A DNA stretch of 64,000 bases from Taenia hydatigena (lineage: Eukaryota > Platyhelminthes > Cestoda > Cyclophyllidea > Taeniidae): the NCBI GenBank assembly GCA_036345935.2, contig JADWOT020000010.1, positions 1,415,456 to 1,479,455 of the forward strand, written 5' to 3'. The translations under genes and the position numbers were made by a program. The notes under the pieces were generated by a model, which was not told the origin of the DNA, made no database searches, and worked only from the letters and a program-made list of their open reading frames with translations. Shown one piece after another: positions 37,801-49,678 of the stretch (positions are counted from its first letter, which is position 1; every line of letters begins with the position of its first letter).

Positions 37801-40800
37801 GTTTATTTGATGGCTAGTTGGTTCCTTCTTCGAATTTAGCTCTACAATTCGTTAACACCTCACTACTCAACCACTAATCCACCTAACCATATTTGGGCGC
37901 CTTTCTTCTCTGCAGCTTTTCCACTTACCCTTTTATAGTTTGATGCAAGCATCTTGTGGTAGGAAGAAAGAAGTGCTACAACGCCCCGAAGGCATCTACC
38001 ACAATAGGTGGCATTAGGTAGACAAGAGGCAAACGAGTTAAACTAGGTAGTATGGTTAATCAAACTGTGCATATCTCTCACAATAAACGGAAGCAGGATG
38101 TGTCCCTTGTCGTCAGTAATTGAATTTGCATGAGTAAGCACGGAACAAGGGGTCCATGAAGCAGAGCGCTGCAGTGGAAGCGGCAATAGGGACGGCGAAC
38201 CAACCTTTTTATTGTCGCATATGCCCAATCTTCGAGCTAAACTGTCTCTTCTTTACGCTGAGATGAAATGCGTGGTTTTATTTCACTTGAATTAATTTCC
38301 ACCTCTGAAGCGACTAATTTTGTTTTAAGATATTGTTGGTGGGATTGCGGTTCCATTAATTAGCAGTTTCATTAGCTGGCGTGATTATATTTGTTAGTAT
38401 ATGAGACTGGTGAAAATATTTGGACTTACTTAATGTCACAGATGGTATGGAATGTTAATTGGACAGAATCGTGCCTTTTTTGAAGGTTATGCTACACGAA
38501 CGAGGTAAGAAGCATAGTTTGTTCTACCCAGTTCAATCGAATCCGATCAAGTCAAGCCTATTCTTGCTTGCCTCGCTACAGTAATTACGCAGTGAGACGT
38601 GAATATTATCTACCAGCTAATCTTTTAATGCTGCTACTCATTCGATGATTGTAAGCGCATATTTAAGGCGTGAAAATTAAGTGCGGCACAGCAAGCGTAG
38701 TACAGGGCGTGGTGATTCAGCCCTAGACATTGCGATTCAGACAACGAAGGTGAGCTTCCGATGCGTATCCACGATCCAATGCCTGGAACGATTGTTGGCT
38801 TTCATTACGATCGGCGATAACAACCATCGCTGACCTTTAGCAGTTGCAAAGTTACATGAATACTTAGCTGGAGGAGACACAACAGGATGACACTGCATAG
38901 TGCTATCTTCGTAAAGCTAATCTTTTAAGCCAACCACGGTCGTGGAGCGTAAGTCCATTCGGCCCAGAGCAATATGCATACCTTTTCTTGCGTGTTAAAT
39001 GCATTCTGTGAGTTCAATACCTAATGTGGTATATTTGAGGACTAGTATGCAAGATTAAGATGCGCGAATTGTTCATAAACTTACTTGATAGAAGCCAAAC
39101 AGCTCTGAAATGACAGTAACCTGCTTCTACTGATTTTATACTAGTAGCGTCTGCAATTTAGTCATGCACGAAACAGTTCAGCAGGTTCTACTCAGTTTTC
39201 ACAAGCAAATGTGCATTGATGACACCCATGAGATGGCTTCCAAGGACTGAAGTAAATATCATAGACTACACTGCTTAAGAAAATTCAGGGTATCAGTGCT
39301 ACCGCGCGTGCATGAATCCCGCTATACACCGCTAATATGTTTTGAGTTCTCAATCAGCCATTCAATCAAGGAGACGGCTGTGAGCAGACCAGAGCTATAT
39401 ATGACCAGACGCGTGGCTTTCCCGCTAAGTAAACGGTTGTTTCGACCGTGTATCATACGCACGCAGTGTAATCACTAAGCAGCAGCGAGACAGACAATAA
39501 AATGAAAAACATATAATGGGTGATAATTCTCCTTACCAATGTTCCAGTATGTAACCAGTGCAAATAGAGGAGATAATTACAAAAAAATTTGCAATTATGT
39601 TTCCAAATTCAACGCATTTTCCAATGCAGGGTCAGGCTGCTAAAAATGGACGCTAAAGCCATGATTGGTGCAGAAACAATTAGATAATGGCTTTCGGCTA
39701 ATCGTAGTGGCTAGCCAAACGAAATGAGAGACGCACTAACCAGTTATAATAAAAAGCTTGGATAACGGTATGCATGTTCTTAACCTCCCAACCACTTATT
39801 TATATTACCGTCAAATAGCACTATATACTAACAGGTATCCCGCACCCCTATAGCTAAAGCTCCAACTTTCATAAAATTGCAATTACCGAAAGGAGGATGA
39901 GGCTGCTGCAAATGTAAGATTTCCTCTTAATAAATGCTACAGTCGCGTCTGTGGCAGGTGGATATTTCTAGTGTCATACTACCGCATGTGACGCTTTGCA
40001 TCAAAGCAGTAGCTAAGTCGCTCACAACACCTGCTCTACAGGCAGAACCTAGTACCACTGCACCGTAGGATTGGCTATTTTATTTCTCCATACGACCGTC
40101 TTGCATCTCCACGAGTTCAATTTGCGTGGCTACCCCTTGCCTTGTCCCTGTGTGTCGAATTCTATGATACGAGATCTTGTTGCATCGTCAAGCAATAAAG
40201 CAAGCCCCCTAAATTTCCTTACTGCGTGCAACATCACTATTTTTGTTTCATACACCTCGGCATGCCTTTTTAGTTCAAATGAATAGTAAATTGGCAATGG
40301 ATCCGCCATCATTTGTAATCGTGGCTATCTATTTTCATTGTCTCAGCATCTTTAGTTAGGCAGCCGCTATTGTCACCTCATCAAGATAAGAGGACAAAAA
40401 TCGACACGTTTAACAGCTGCACTAATATACACAACACTTTAAGTTATAATTTCTCATTACGACACAGTGAATATCTCATTGTCTTTAGAAACATCACTGA
40501 TAGTGGCAGAGTTGCGAACGTGAGTCAATTACTTCTAACCTCCATAAGCAGGGTTGTCAGTTTGATGCTTTACATGGGGTCTTATTCCTGCAGTTTGTTT
40601 CCATTTTGGGTGTTATTATATCTTTTTTGACATTAAAAACTGATTAGGCAGAGGTTTGGATCGTCGGGTCCGAAAATCAAGCACGACCTGCAATGATTTC
40701 ATTGAATTAGTTGTTTTGCAGGCGCATCAAAATTTGTGAGAAACGCTCCCATATTAATGTGAAATCAGTCTGGTAACACAAGACGTATAGTCCGCCGATC

Positions 40801-43360
40801 TTGTTTAATTTTTGAGCTAAACATCTATGCATGAATTGTGTGGGTTGCATCAAAACCACCAGTCAGACAAACACGGCGTGCTGCAGGTGTCAGAACACAT
40901 GTGAGCATTAGAGTTATTTTATTAGAAACAATACCTAAAATTGAGATGCGAATCAGCCTGCCGTTGTTTCACGCTTAGGCAACGGATCAAGATGCTTTGA
41001 TGGTTAGTTGATACCATGGATTTTCTGACTATTGAAAGATCTGAATTTTCTTCTAAACACCTACATTGACCATAGTACCATTAACTAATTTATTCTCTCA
41101 ATCGATGGGGTAGAGGCTAACCCAAAGTTGTCAATACCAAGGGGCAACAACTGCTAGTTTTCTCGGGGGAAAAAAGTATATTTAAAACTGACGTCTGCGT
41201 TCAGTCCTTTAGCAAATATTTTTCTTTTCTGCAATGTTCATCTCATATGCAGTGCAAGGACATTTAATCGTCGACGGCGAATTGCGTCTACTTTAATTTA
41301 TGCGTTCGTTATAGGACGCATCTGTTTACAAGAACTGATCTATCGCGTGGGATGAGGACATGCGCATGCTAGGTCTTTATAACAAAAAAAAATTTGCTCT
41401 TAGATGATCCAACTGATCTGGAGGTTTAAGCGTATGGGACGTTGCCTTGAAGTGTGGGTTGATGAATCTGGTCGTGGCGACTGTAATTATGGTAAAAATA
41501 AACAGTGAGGTTTAGGAGCACGTCAATGATATAATTAACTGAAATGCATCACTTTAAGCCAACTGGTTAAATTTTGTTGGCACACGATTTTAGAGTTTCG
41601 CTGTACAGAGAGATAAACATTCCTTTCATGAATTTGCTTGCATGAGGCTTTTTTGGATTCCTTGTCTACAACGTTCATAGAAAAAACAAATACACACGGA
41701 AAAATTGATTGATTGTTCAACAAGTTTGCCGAGTAGATCACAAGTGACCCCGGAAGGAAGTTACGAATTCGCGAATTTTATCAACTCGTTCATCGCCAAT
41801 TCATAGTAAGCAGATTAACTGAATGTCTGTCACTCCGGACTGTGCATTTGCTAGGAAGTTGGGCCTGCCGCCGCTTTGATGCTGTACAGGACGCATAACA
41901 AGATCAAAATTAAGTAATCAACTACGAAGACATGCCTTCCAATGTCGCAATTAATCGACGCCTACACACCTGCAATGCTTGACTTGTTTACTTGAATGTT
42001 CGAATGCACTTAGTAGGCAGCTAAAATCACACCCAAGTCAATTGTTTAAGTCATCAACATTTTTAAACTCTGCAGTCCAAACTTAATCGCAAACTAATCG
42101 AAGTGGTTAAAGGGTTTTGTCATAAAGTAGTCCACATATGATGCATGAAATGTTATTAGTTTAGATTCATGAATGTGCAAATTTAATGGGTAGACGCATA
42201 GTTCGTGGTTAGTCTGGCTTATGCACACCTCAATGGACATAATAAAAGTGAAGGACCTAGAGAGCTGGCAACGAGGGCGTCGAAACCTTAATTCGATGCG
42301 TCTACCACTAGCGTTTGGGCTGTAATACACACGTCCTCAGCCTTCTCACCTCTAATGACTTATAGGCTGTGTGACGATGTGAGTATGAGATGTGGAAGGC
42401 GTGGCACCAAGTACAAAAATGCTCATCTAAGGCGAGGATGCTTAGATCCGTTTTTCATTGTGCACGTAAATCACTGATACTCTAAGCCTGAACACGTACA
42501 AAAATGGCAACACGATAGCATAACATGGTATAAAATAAATGTTCATTTAGTGATAACCAAAGCTACGGGAAAGCACAAATGCTTGACGCTGGAAAGTATT
42601 AGTGCAGGTCTTAACAAATGTTCCGGTGTCGCCTTGCCGCTTTGTAAGATCCTGTAGGTAAGTTCGGAGAATATCTTTTGAATAGAGCTTGATAAGTGAT
42701 TATCTACCCCATGACGGTCACGATTTTTTTCGCTTGCTGTATTGTCAACCTTGATGAGCGTCTTTATTTTGGTATTCGAGTGTCGACGCCCATAACGCCT
42801 ACGAATATCTGCCAGCGTTAGGTAATAAAGGGCAGGCAGACATTGATTGTCGATGATTTTTATTAGCCTCATAACAAACTTTATCAGTCCAGCCACAAAA
42901 CCGGTTGTAGATCCCATTTATCTTGCCCTCCAAAGTGTAAATAGGAAGGTGCACAGCTGTAATCACAGAGGTAAGAAGAATAAATTCTGCCCTCACAGAT
43001 CCAAGCATAATTTATCAAGTGACACTAAAGAGCTTAATGGCAGCAGCTATTGCTGAGCTCAAGAGGGTCAGCTTAATGCGTGGCTATGTTTCGCACACAT
43101 CATGACTAGAAAGAAGAACATTGGTATCCACTCTGAATGCATCACTAGAATTCTTAAAATGTGATGTGGTGTGCAGCGCTAGTGAAGAATGGCGAACACA
43201 AGCTATCTGGATCTATTCTAGAGAGGTTCACTTAGTTCATATGGCATTGGATCACGATTTAATTGCATGATTAGCCAGGTGGTGGGAGGATGTACTGATT
43301 CGGTGTGCCCGCCCCGTTTAGACGTAAATGTTGACGCTAAAGGATAAACAAGCCATTTAA
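34801..43360. other. 8.5 kb without a supportable gene
   Basis: The longest frames (116 codons at 35487, 124 codons at 42543 minus) have no motif, splice context or nearby poly(A) signal that I can support. The segment at 37130-37960 is C+T-rich and poor in G on the plus strand. No repeat of the palindromes was seen. Confidence 0.5.
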
Positions 43361-43366
43361 AACGCC

Positions 43367-43374
43367 TATAAATA
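43367..43374 (+). promoter_or_regulatory. TATA box (TATAAATA)
   Basis: TATAAATA lies 71 bases before the start codon of the secreted-peptide gene. A plausible initiator TCATAC places A at 43398, 31 bases downstream of the first T, which is the expected spacing. Confidence 0.75.
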
Positions 43375-43388
43375 TCCCTGCGGTGCGT

Positions 43389-43396
43389 ATGCAAAT
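43389..43396 (+). promoter_or_regulatory. Octamer ATGCAAAT at the presumed start site
   Basis: This is a perfect octamer, the classic site for POU/Oct factors. It directly abuts the predicted start of transcription. An 8-base match is expected by chance about once per strand in a window this size, so its position is what makes it worth noting. Confidence 0.4.
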
Positions 43397-43437
43397 CATA
43401 CCGCGCACAATCAGCACCATCTGCGCACTCACACGTC

Positions 43438-43770
43438 ATGTCAGTACTACCGGCTCTAATCTCTCTTTTTCTTCTCCTCGCTTCCACCTCAAATTCTGCT
43501 ATTGCCGCCGTTGTGGTGGTTGGTCAGGCTGAACCGGGGCTGAAGTTGGACCTCGCTGACGAACCTGACCTTCTGAAGGGCGAAGAAGTGGTCGAGAGTA
43601 TGGGTGAAGGTGAGGCGGTCAGTGAATCCAAAGAGGATGGCGAGATCGAGGATGTCCTCATGCCAGCTGGGCCGCGTATTACCCCTTTGGTTTATAGATG
43701 CGTCTATGATTACAGGACTGGAAAGAGACGATGCTATCCACGAACAAAACTTATTCTTCTTCGTCGCTGA
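43438..43770 (+). CDS. Secreted cationic hairpin peptide precursor (antimicrobial-peptide-like)
   Basis: This is a single-exon frame of 110 codons. Residues 1-24 form a clean signal peptide (MSVLPALISLFLLLAS, then a small-residue Ala-Ala cleavage site). Residues about 27-74 are strongly acidic, rich in Glu and Asp (GEGEAVSESKEDGEIED). After PAGPR (76-80) the last 30 residues carry about nine Arg/Lys against one Asp. They hold the only two cysteines of the precursor, Cys88 and Cys99, in CVYDYRTGKRRC. Signal, acidic propiece and cationic mature part is the usual plan of secreted antimicrobial peptides, with the propiece neutralising the charge until cleavage after Arg80. The RTGK turn between two cysteines recalls the insect peptide thanatin, but the loop is C-x10-C rather than C-x6-C, so homology is not shown. 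A cyclic peptide hormone is the alternative; there is no dibasic site before the peptide and no Gly for amidation. A TATA box, G at -3 and a poly(A) signal complete the gene. Confidence 0.8.
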   Translation: MSVLPALISLFLLLASTSNSAIAAVVVVGQAEPGLKLDLADEPDLLKGEEVVESMGEGEAVSESKEDGEIEDVLMPAGPRITPLVYRCVYDYRTGKRRCYPRTKLILLRR

Positions 43771-43851
43771 TCACATGTCCCTGCTTGATTTTATGCCTGC
43801 ACAATTTAGAGAACGGCGTACCTGATTTGCATTGCTCACCTATCTTCTGTG

Positions 43852-43882
43852 CCACATTATTGTCGTGTGACCAACAATGTGG
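43852..43882 (+). promoter_or_regulatory. 3' UTR stem-loop
   Basis: CCACATTATT can pair with AACAATGTGG across an 11-base loop, with one A-C mismatch. It lies in the 3' UTR of the peptide gene, 82 bases after the stop. It may affect message stability; function is not shown. Confidence 0.35.
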
Positions 43883-43982
43883 TATCTCAATTCCCTAGAA
43901 CAAATGTTAGTACTTCATTCGTCGATATAGTAAGCTAACCGAGCAATTGTAACATTTGCTTTTCAACCTGAAAACCCTATTC

Positions 43983-43988
43983 AATAAA
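43983..43988 (+). terminator. Poly(A) signal AATAAA (peptide gene)
   Basis: This is the first AATAAA after the peptide gene's stop codon, giving a 3' UTR of about 230 bases and an unspliced mRNA of about 0.6 kb. Confidence 0.65.
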
Positions 43989-44329
43989 TTTCATTTTGAA
44001 TTTCGACAATTTATGGCTGCAGAAATTGTGTAGAGGAGGCAGTGATAACACTTTTATTAATGCGGAAGTTAATTTGATGTGTACCTTTGCATGGAGCAGC
44101 AGCAAGTGTAAGAAGGAAAGTGTGGGATGTAGAAGAGTGGAAAGGGTGCAAAGGGGTGGAGCAGAAACAAGGAAATCATGAGTCAAATGAGATGAAGGAT
44201 CGAATACCATTTATTGAGATGACAATGATTGCAAGAAGGGTATTCGATGCTTTGACGAAATAAACTGTAGATCTCGTTGCAACGCAAACGCCCACTCGAG
44301 GTGCTTAGAAAGAAAATAATGGAACGCGA

Positions 44330-44839
44330 ATGGTAAAATATCTACTCCTTATAGTGTCAAACGCGCTAACCTGGTACGCGATCGGCTTTGCTGCAACGTG
44401 GCCAAACACTATGCCTAAGTTTAAGCTACTTACAACGCACTACACTTCACCGCCTTATTACGTTTCTTTCATTGTTGGCCTCACATGCACTCCGAGTAGA
44501 CGGCACTGCATTCGATACTTTGGACACACATTTCTCCTCTTTAAGACGTTCATCCAACAGGCAGTTCGCTTTAGGCCCTCTGGTATAAAACTCTACTTCA
44601 CGCAATCTTCGACAACACATTACGTGTACTTAAGTGTGCGCCTTTGTTGTAAGACCGCTCAGTTGATCACCTGTTCAGCTGTAACCTTATCAGAACTTAG
44701 GCATACAAAATCCTTAATCTCGCATAAAAATAATTTCGCCTCCGAAAACCGCCAATTACCTTGGGGGAAAGTTATCTTGAATTATGGGTTACACAAACCT
44801 GGTGGGGGAGACTGCCATCATGGCAATAATATAAATTAG
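44330..44839 (+). CDS. Open frame of 169 codons, doubtful
   Basis: It starts at an ATG and begins with a hydrophobic stretch (MVKYLLLIVSNALTWYAIG) that could be a signal peptide. The rest is rich in Ser, Thr, His and aromatic residues with no domain. There is no close poly(A) signal. A frame of this length could arise once by chance in such a window. It lies 340 bases downstream of the peptide gene's poly(A) signal, on the same strand. Confidence 0.2.
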   Translation: MVKYLLLIVSNALTWYAIGFAATWPNTMPKFKLLTTHYTSPPYYVSFIVGLTCTPSRRHCIRYFGHTFLLFKTFIQQAVRFRPSGIKLYFTQSSTTHYVYLSVRLCCKTAQLITCSAVTLSELRHTKSLISHKNNFASENRQLPWGKVILNYGLHKPGGGDCHHGNNIN

Positions 44840-45733
44840 AGACCATGAAAAGGTGGCTTGGCAGAGCACCCAAACTAGATAGCTTCTTTAATTATATGCC
44901 TTGCATTTTGTTAGTTGGCGACTTGCTAGTCCCTCTGTACTGCGGGAGCAAAATATTCTCCCCGCAAAATTTATCCACGTGAGACCTGCATTAAATTCAT
45001 TTTCTGCGGCTTTCCTCTGATGAACAACAATATACGAGCAATGATTTTTGGTGATCAGCAACTTTTTCACACGAGTGTTTTTAAATTGGGTGGAAGTTAC
45101 GAGTCCGCAACTGCATCCGACTCATTCTTTCTTGCTTAATATTAAATGTGCTCTTACCACCTCCACATTCATTGCCTTTTACAGATATCTAGGGACCGTC
45201 GTGAACACAATCTCAGCTTCTTTGCTGATTAACAGTAGACTGACCGCACTACAAAGTCCAGGGCGTTGCGCTTAACGTTGCGCATGCAACCGTGTCTAAA
45301 ATCGGAGCGTTATTCAAATTGCGTGTCAATTTCAGGCTCACTTTCACTGCTCCAATCGTCTCAATTAGCATATGCGATTACGTAGTTAGAAGGTTCACAT
45401 TTCAGAACAGTAAACAGGAATCGTGCAGAGAAGCTAAAGCTTCGTACTTCTATTGAAGCCGTAACCAAAATGCCACTGTTTGTCTGACCTCAACAAATTC
45501 ATAGTCGTTCTCTGATTGACATCATGCTCTCCTCGACACAAGTGGCACACAAATTCAAAGGCACTAGTAGTGGAACTCACCTACGATTCCAATGGCTCAA
45601 AATAAGGTTGACCAATGCATTCTGTCACTAGAGTAAGGCGAAGCTAAGGTGCCACTTACTAGGTAAGTCTATTTACTATGCACATCATCCAAATTTCATT
45701 CACTTGAGAATTTCTATCCGTTGCTTTACTTCA

Positions 45734-45958
45734 ATGTCACCCATAAGAGTAGTCAAACGTAAAGCAAATAAGAGGCTCTTTGAACATTTGGTACACCCTG
45801 TTACAAGTCACAGCGAGCCGCGAGCTCTACCCAAAGCACTGCTTTTACGTAAGCCAAAGGCTTCTTACTCTGTCTCCCCGGTCAAACTAATGCTTAAGTC
45901 TAAGTCGATTGAATTGGGCACGCCGGTGCATAAAGCCCTGTTTTGTAAGCCAAAATGA
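45734..45958 (+). CDS. Very basic C-terminal exon with repeated KAL..K motif
   Basis: The frame is open from before 45704, with its first ATG at 45734. It ends TGA at 45956-45958, overlapping an AATAAA. The peptide is highly basic (VVKRKANKRLF, then PKALLLRKPKAS, SPVKLMLKSK, TPVHKALFCKPK). The KAL(L/F)xxKPK element occurs twice about 30 residues apart, and a similar element is encoded on the other strand at 46629-46715. This suggests a nuclear or chromatin-associated protein, but no family is recognised. TTGAG or similar upstream could be the acceptor. The poly(A) signal overlapping the stop supports a true gene end. Confidence 0.4.
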   Translation: MSPIRVVKRKANKRLFEHLVHPVTSHSEPRALPKALLLRKPKASYSVSPVKLMLKSKSIELGTPVHKALFCKPK

Positions 45959-45963
45959 ATAAA
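45958..45963 (+). terminator. Poly(A) signal AATAAA overlapping the stop
   Basis: The final A of TGA is the first A of AATAAA. Cleavage 10-25 bases downstream would leave almost no 3' UTR. Confidence 0.4.
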
Positions 45964-46628
45964 AGAGCGTATATTAGTCATTTCTAAACCCATAATTTAG
46001 CTAGAGAAACAGTTTTTGGTTTATACAAATTTTGGATATGCAAAAATTACCTGGTGAGATCTTGGACACTCGCTAATTGCAGGTCGGTGTTCATGAAATA
46101 GTGAGAGAGTTTTAAGGCCTTACGACATTTATTAGCCAAAAGTTGATAGACACGTATGGTTGCAAATAAGTGAATACCTCTGTTCAAATGGTCAATTATT
46201 TAACCACCCACTAATCCACGCCCACATGTGCGCACGTGCATTCACCCTCACGCACAGACACAAGGTCGGCACAGAGAAGCTGATAGTGTATCCTCCACGC
46301 CAACGAACATTAAACAATTTTAATTGCTGAGTGACGGTCGATTTTATTTACACTGTTCAGACAGTGGCATGTGCTTTGCCGACTCCATGAGGTAGTGCAC
46401 ACTTTCATTTTCATAGTTCCTATTTCTGCTTGCCATTCATTTAAACAAGTGTGGAGGTACTCCCTCATTAGCCGCTGTACGTGCCCATTGATTTTCAGCC
46501 ATCCCGTGTTCGTATCCACGAAGTGTTCTCATCAATCCTTGAACAGAGCCCTGCAATTGGTGAGTACTTAAAGTCCTACAAAGCAATTTGCGCCTACCCG
46601 AAATATCTGTATTCCAAAATATAGACAT

Positions 46629-46715
46629 CTAACTAAAATATGATTTTTGAAGTGGTTGCTCAAGTGCATAATTATTTAATGCTAACTTGCAGAACAGGGC
46701 TTTGTACACCGGCAA
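46629..46715 (-). pseudogene. Inverted partial copy of the KALFCK exon
   Basis: On the minus strand a short frame reads LPVYKALFCKLALNN and ends at TAG 46629-46631. About 45 bases match 45905-45950 in inverted orientation. In the shared core the codons for Phe and Cys differ only at silent positions (TTT/TTC, TGT/TGC), which favours former coding constraint. Upstream, a TGA breaks the frame. Confidence 0.35.
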
Positions 46716-46749
46716 GCTTCAATTCAGTCAACAGCTAAGGCATAGTTGT

Positions 46750-49040
46750 CGGGTTCAGGTGAAGAAGGTGAGAGGCGTTGTGCTCGCTTAAGGGTAGAGC
46801 GCCATCTGGAGCCTTGTGCCGAATTCTTCCTCTCCGGAATCTTATTAATTGTTAACTTTATCTATTCCTTTCATCAGGTAGTAAAAGGAATGCATAAATA
46901 AGCAAAGTAGGGCACCCATTCCAGCAAATCATTAGTAATAACTTGCGTAAGATGTATTTATTAATGTAAAATACTGGCAGTGATTACATCTGTTTCTTTA
47001 CTAAGTAACTTTTTAGTCTTCTCTGTGAATCCTAAGCCTACAGACAATGATTTTGAAAGCAGTAGTAAAGTTTATAGATTTTAATTATCCGAATGAGTTC
47101 GCCCAAGTAACAATGTCGAACACACGCAGACCACTTCTATCATAGTCGTAAAGACCATGCATAATAAGCATTTTATTGGTGCTCAACATGCTCTAAAGTT
47201 GTGCGTTTACTTTAGCTTTTGAAAGTCAAAAAAAGTGGCTCGAGAGCATTTTTTACTTTTAGCATGGAAACGGAAGACATGGAGACTGATCCAAACCAGA
47301 ACATAATTACTTAAGCGTGTTGGCATTTGGACTAATTATAAGGATCGTCTGTTATAACTTTTCAATAAAGTCTCAATGTTCTAGTCCTTTACATGGATCG
47401 CATACTATTATTGGTTCTGCTCTAACCAACCACTTACTAATCTACGAGAATGGTCACCTGCCGATCAAACGCAAATAATTAGCTCCTGTTAGGGCATTTG
47501 CCATCTACGCCCAAAGCGCAGATGTCATTCATCCTCCAGAGACTGGTTGCTAATACAAACAGATGATCAGTTCTATCGCTATAGGAATTAATAGTCTGAA
47601 AGTTACCCTTAATTCAGACAAGGAAATAGTCATAATGCCAACGGATTACTTAAATGTTGTAAGTAGAGGAATGTCCTTACTCGGCTTTGTATGCGTAAAA
47701 CATCGGATAGTAGGCTAGTTCATAACTCATGCATACGCCACAGACCATGGTCTTAAAGAATTGCTCTTACTTCTAGCGATTCAGTTCTTTCGAAAGACGT
47801 CTAGATTCTCTCCTTCTAGATCCGTACGCTTAAAACAGAGGTTTCTGCTATAGTCTATAGTTCCATACACCAGTTGTTTGCACTCTGAAGAGGCCACCAA
47901 CCGAATAGTGAGCAAGTAAGGACTCGGGTTGCAGAGGTAGATAAATCAACAATGAATTAAGGCGTGACATGCAAAATGAGACTGAAGAGCAGGTAAGCAA
48001 TGGCTGCCGCCAAGTCTGGAACCAAGCTCGGAGGTAATGCTGTAGAATGAAGTATTGTTAGCTGATCCTGTGACTGAAGCGTTAAGAAGCCTTAGCAATG
48101 CAAACCTATATTAAGTGCTTGGCTTTGGGTTTTGCGTTGCTATTGTTATACTGAAATTAGGGCATGGGCAAACCAGAGGGACACAAATGAGTACCTGGTT
48201 TCCATATTTGCAAAGCATACTAAGTAACGGAAAGCGTTGCAGAAACCTTTAATCAGTGTGATTAGCACTAGCATATAGACCAGAAATAGAGCTTGATTAA
48301 TGTGCGCACTATAAATCTATTTTAATCGGAACCTGGTGACATTGACTCAGCACGAAAAATTAGCAACAAACACCATTAGCAATAGTCATGCACATTGGCG
48401 GATGATGCTCGATGGGCCTCTTACAGGGAATATTTTGGAAGACTATAGCACACCAATGCATGCGGTGTAGTGCAACGAATGCTACTGAGTGGTTTGCAAG
48501 CATGTAAGCAATGAGATCAATCACACAACAAAAGGCAGACATTCTTAACTAGGCGTCTCAACGTCTTTTACTGTTCGCTGTGCTTATTTTTGCTGCCATC
48601 GATTCATTCACTCAGTTTACTGTCAGAGTCTACTTTCAGCTTCGTTTCTTCCTCCTCAGCAGTCTCCTTCTTATGCTCTAATGTCTTACCTCTTATTCCG
48701 CCTTTTCAGTGATGCTAATATATCAAAGCAGACAAAAAATAAGAAACTATGGAGACTAGTAGTGACTTTGATGCCCGTTCCTTATTTTGCATCCTTTTCT
48801 CCTTTCTGATCTTGCTTTCTTCCTGTCCGTGTACCAATCCACCATTGACCAAGCTGATAGGCCAGTCAAAGGACTGTAAACGCTCCAGCATATAAGAATG
48901 TCAGCCCAAGCATAAGTGATTCCCTCACTAACTTGGCTCTGTTTGGTTTTATTTAGCTGTTTACTCAAGCTTGTATATAAATGAGCGAATGCTCAGATAC
49001 CAAATAAGGGCAGGAAGGCAGATCAATGCCGCGATTCAAT
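46750..49040. other. Intergenic, no gene seen
   Basis: No frame over 70 codons, no long repeat and no RNA gene noticed. The sequence is AT-rich in 46850-47060. Confidence 0.5.
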
Positions 49041-49042
49041 AC

Positions 49043-49256
49043 CTGTTTTCCTTAGCTAAACTCGCATACGAATTGCCAATGGCCTTCTCTGCTAGTTCTT
49101 CTCTTTTTCGCTCTGTTCCACACCAATCACCTACGTTTCTCATCTGTCGCACCGATCTACTCCTTGCAGTTGAACGCGCACGTTGATTTTGCTCCACCAA
49201 AGAGGTACCATCAGCGTCACTATTTTCAATTATGAAAGGTGCACTCACTGGGAACT
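49043..49256 (-). CDS. Candidate internal exon, charged protein
   Basis: Between an acceptor (CTGCAG) and a donor (AACAG/GTATTG) the minus strand is open for 214 bases, phase 2 to 2. The peptide is charged and polar (IIENSDADGTSLVEQNQRA, RSRSVRQMRN, GTERKREELAEKAIGNS), typical of coding sequence, but no domain is recognised and both splice sites are weak. The opposite strand is also open over part of it. Confidence 0.25.
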
Positions 49257-49678
49257 CTGCAGCTAGATTGATGGCATTAAATGCATTAGAGCCATCACAA
49301 TTGCTTGAAGTGGGCCAAGGTTCTACCCGTAAGCATTCATACCCGGATCATCTGTATCCGCATTTATCAATCGGTATGCATTTTCATATCAACCTTATCA
49401 CCCGGAGACCAAAAAGGAAGCAGTATCCACTGAACTCACTATTTTAAATGGCGTACGGTAATTCAACACACGTTTGTACGAAGTTCGAAAGTGCTGCAGA
49501 GTATTTGAAGAAGCTGGTAAGTAATGCGAGGTTCTGCTACAATGCCGAACGAAAAGTAATGGATCCACATGTTTTGGAACTAACTTTGTTTTCTTTTTGC
49601 GTGGTGATTCTTAAGACATTTACACTGCCACACAGTGGCTGAACTTACTAGGCCCAAGACAATTTTACCTTTAGTTAG

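Noticed and set aside
42543..42917. 124-codon minus frame
   Set aside because: Chance length for this composition and window size, no motif, no poly(A) signal on that strand nearby.
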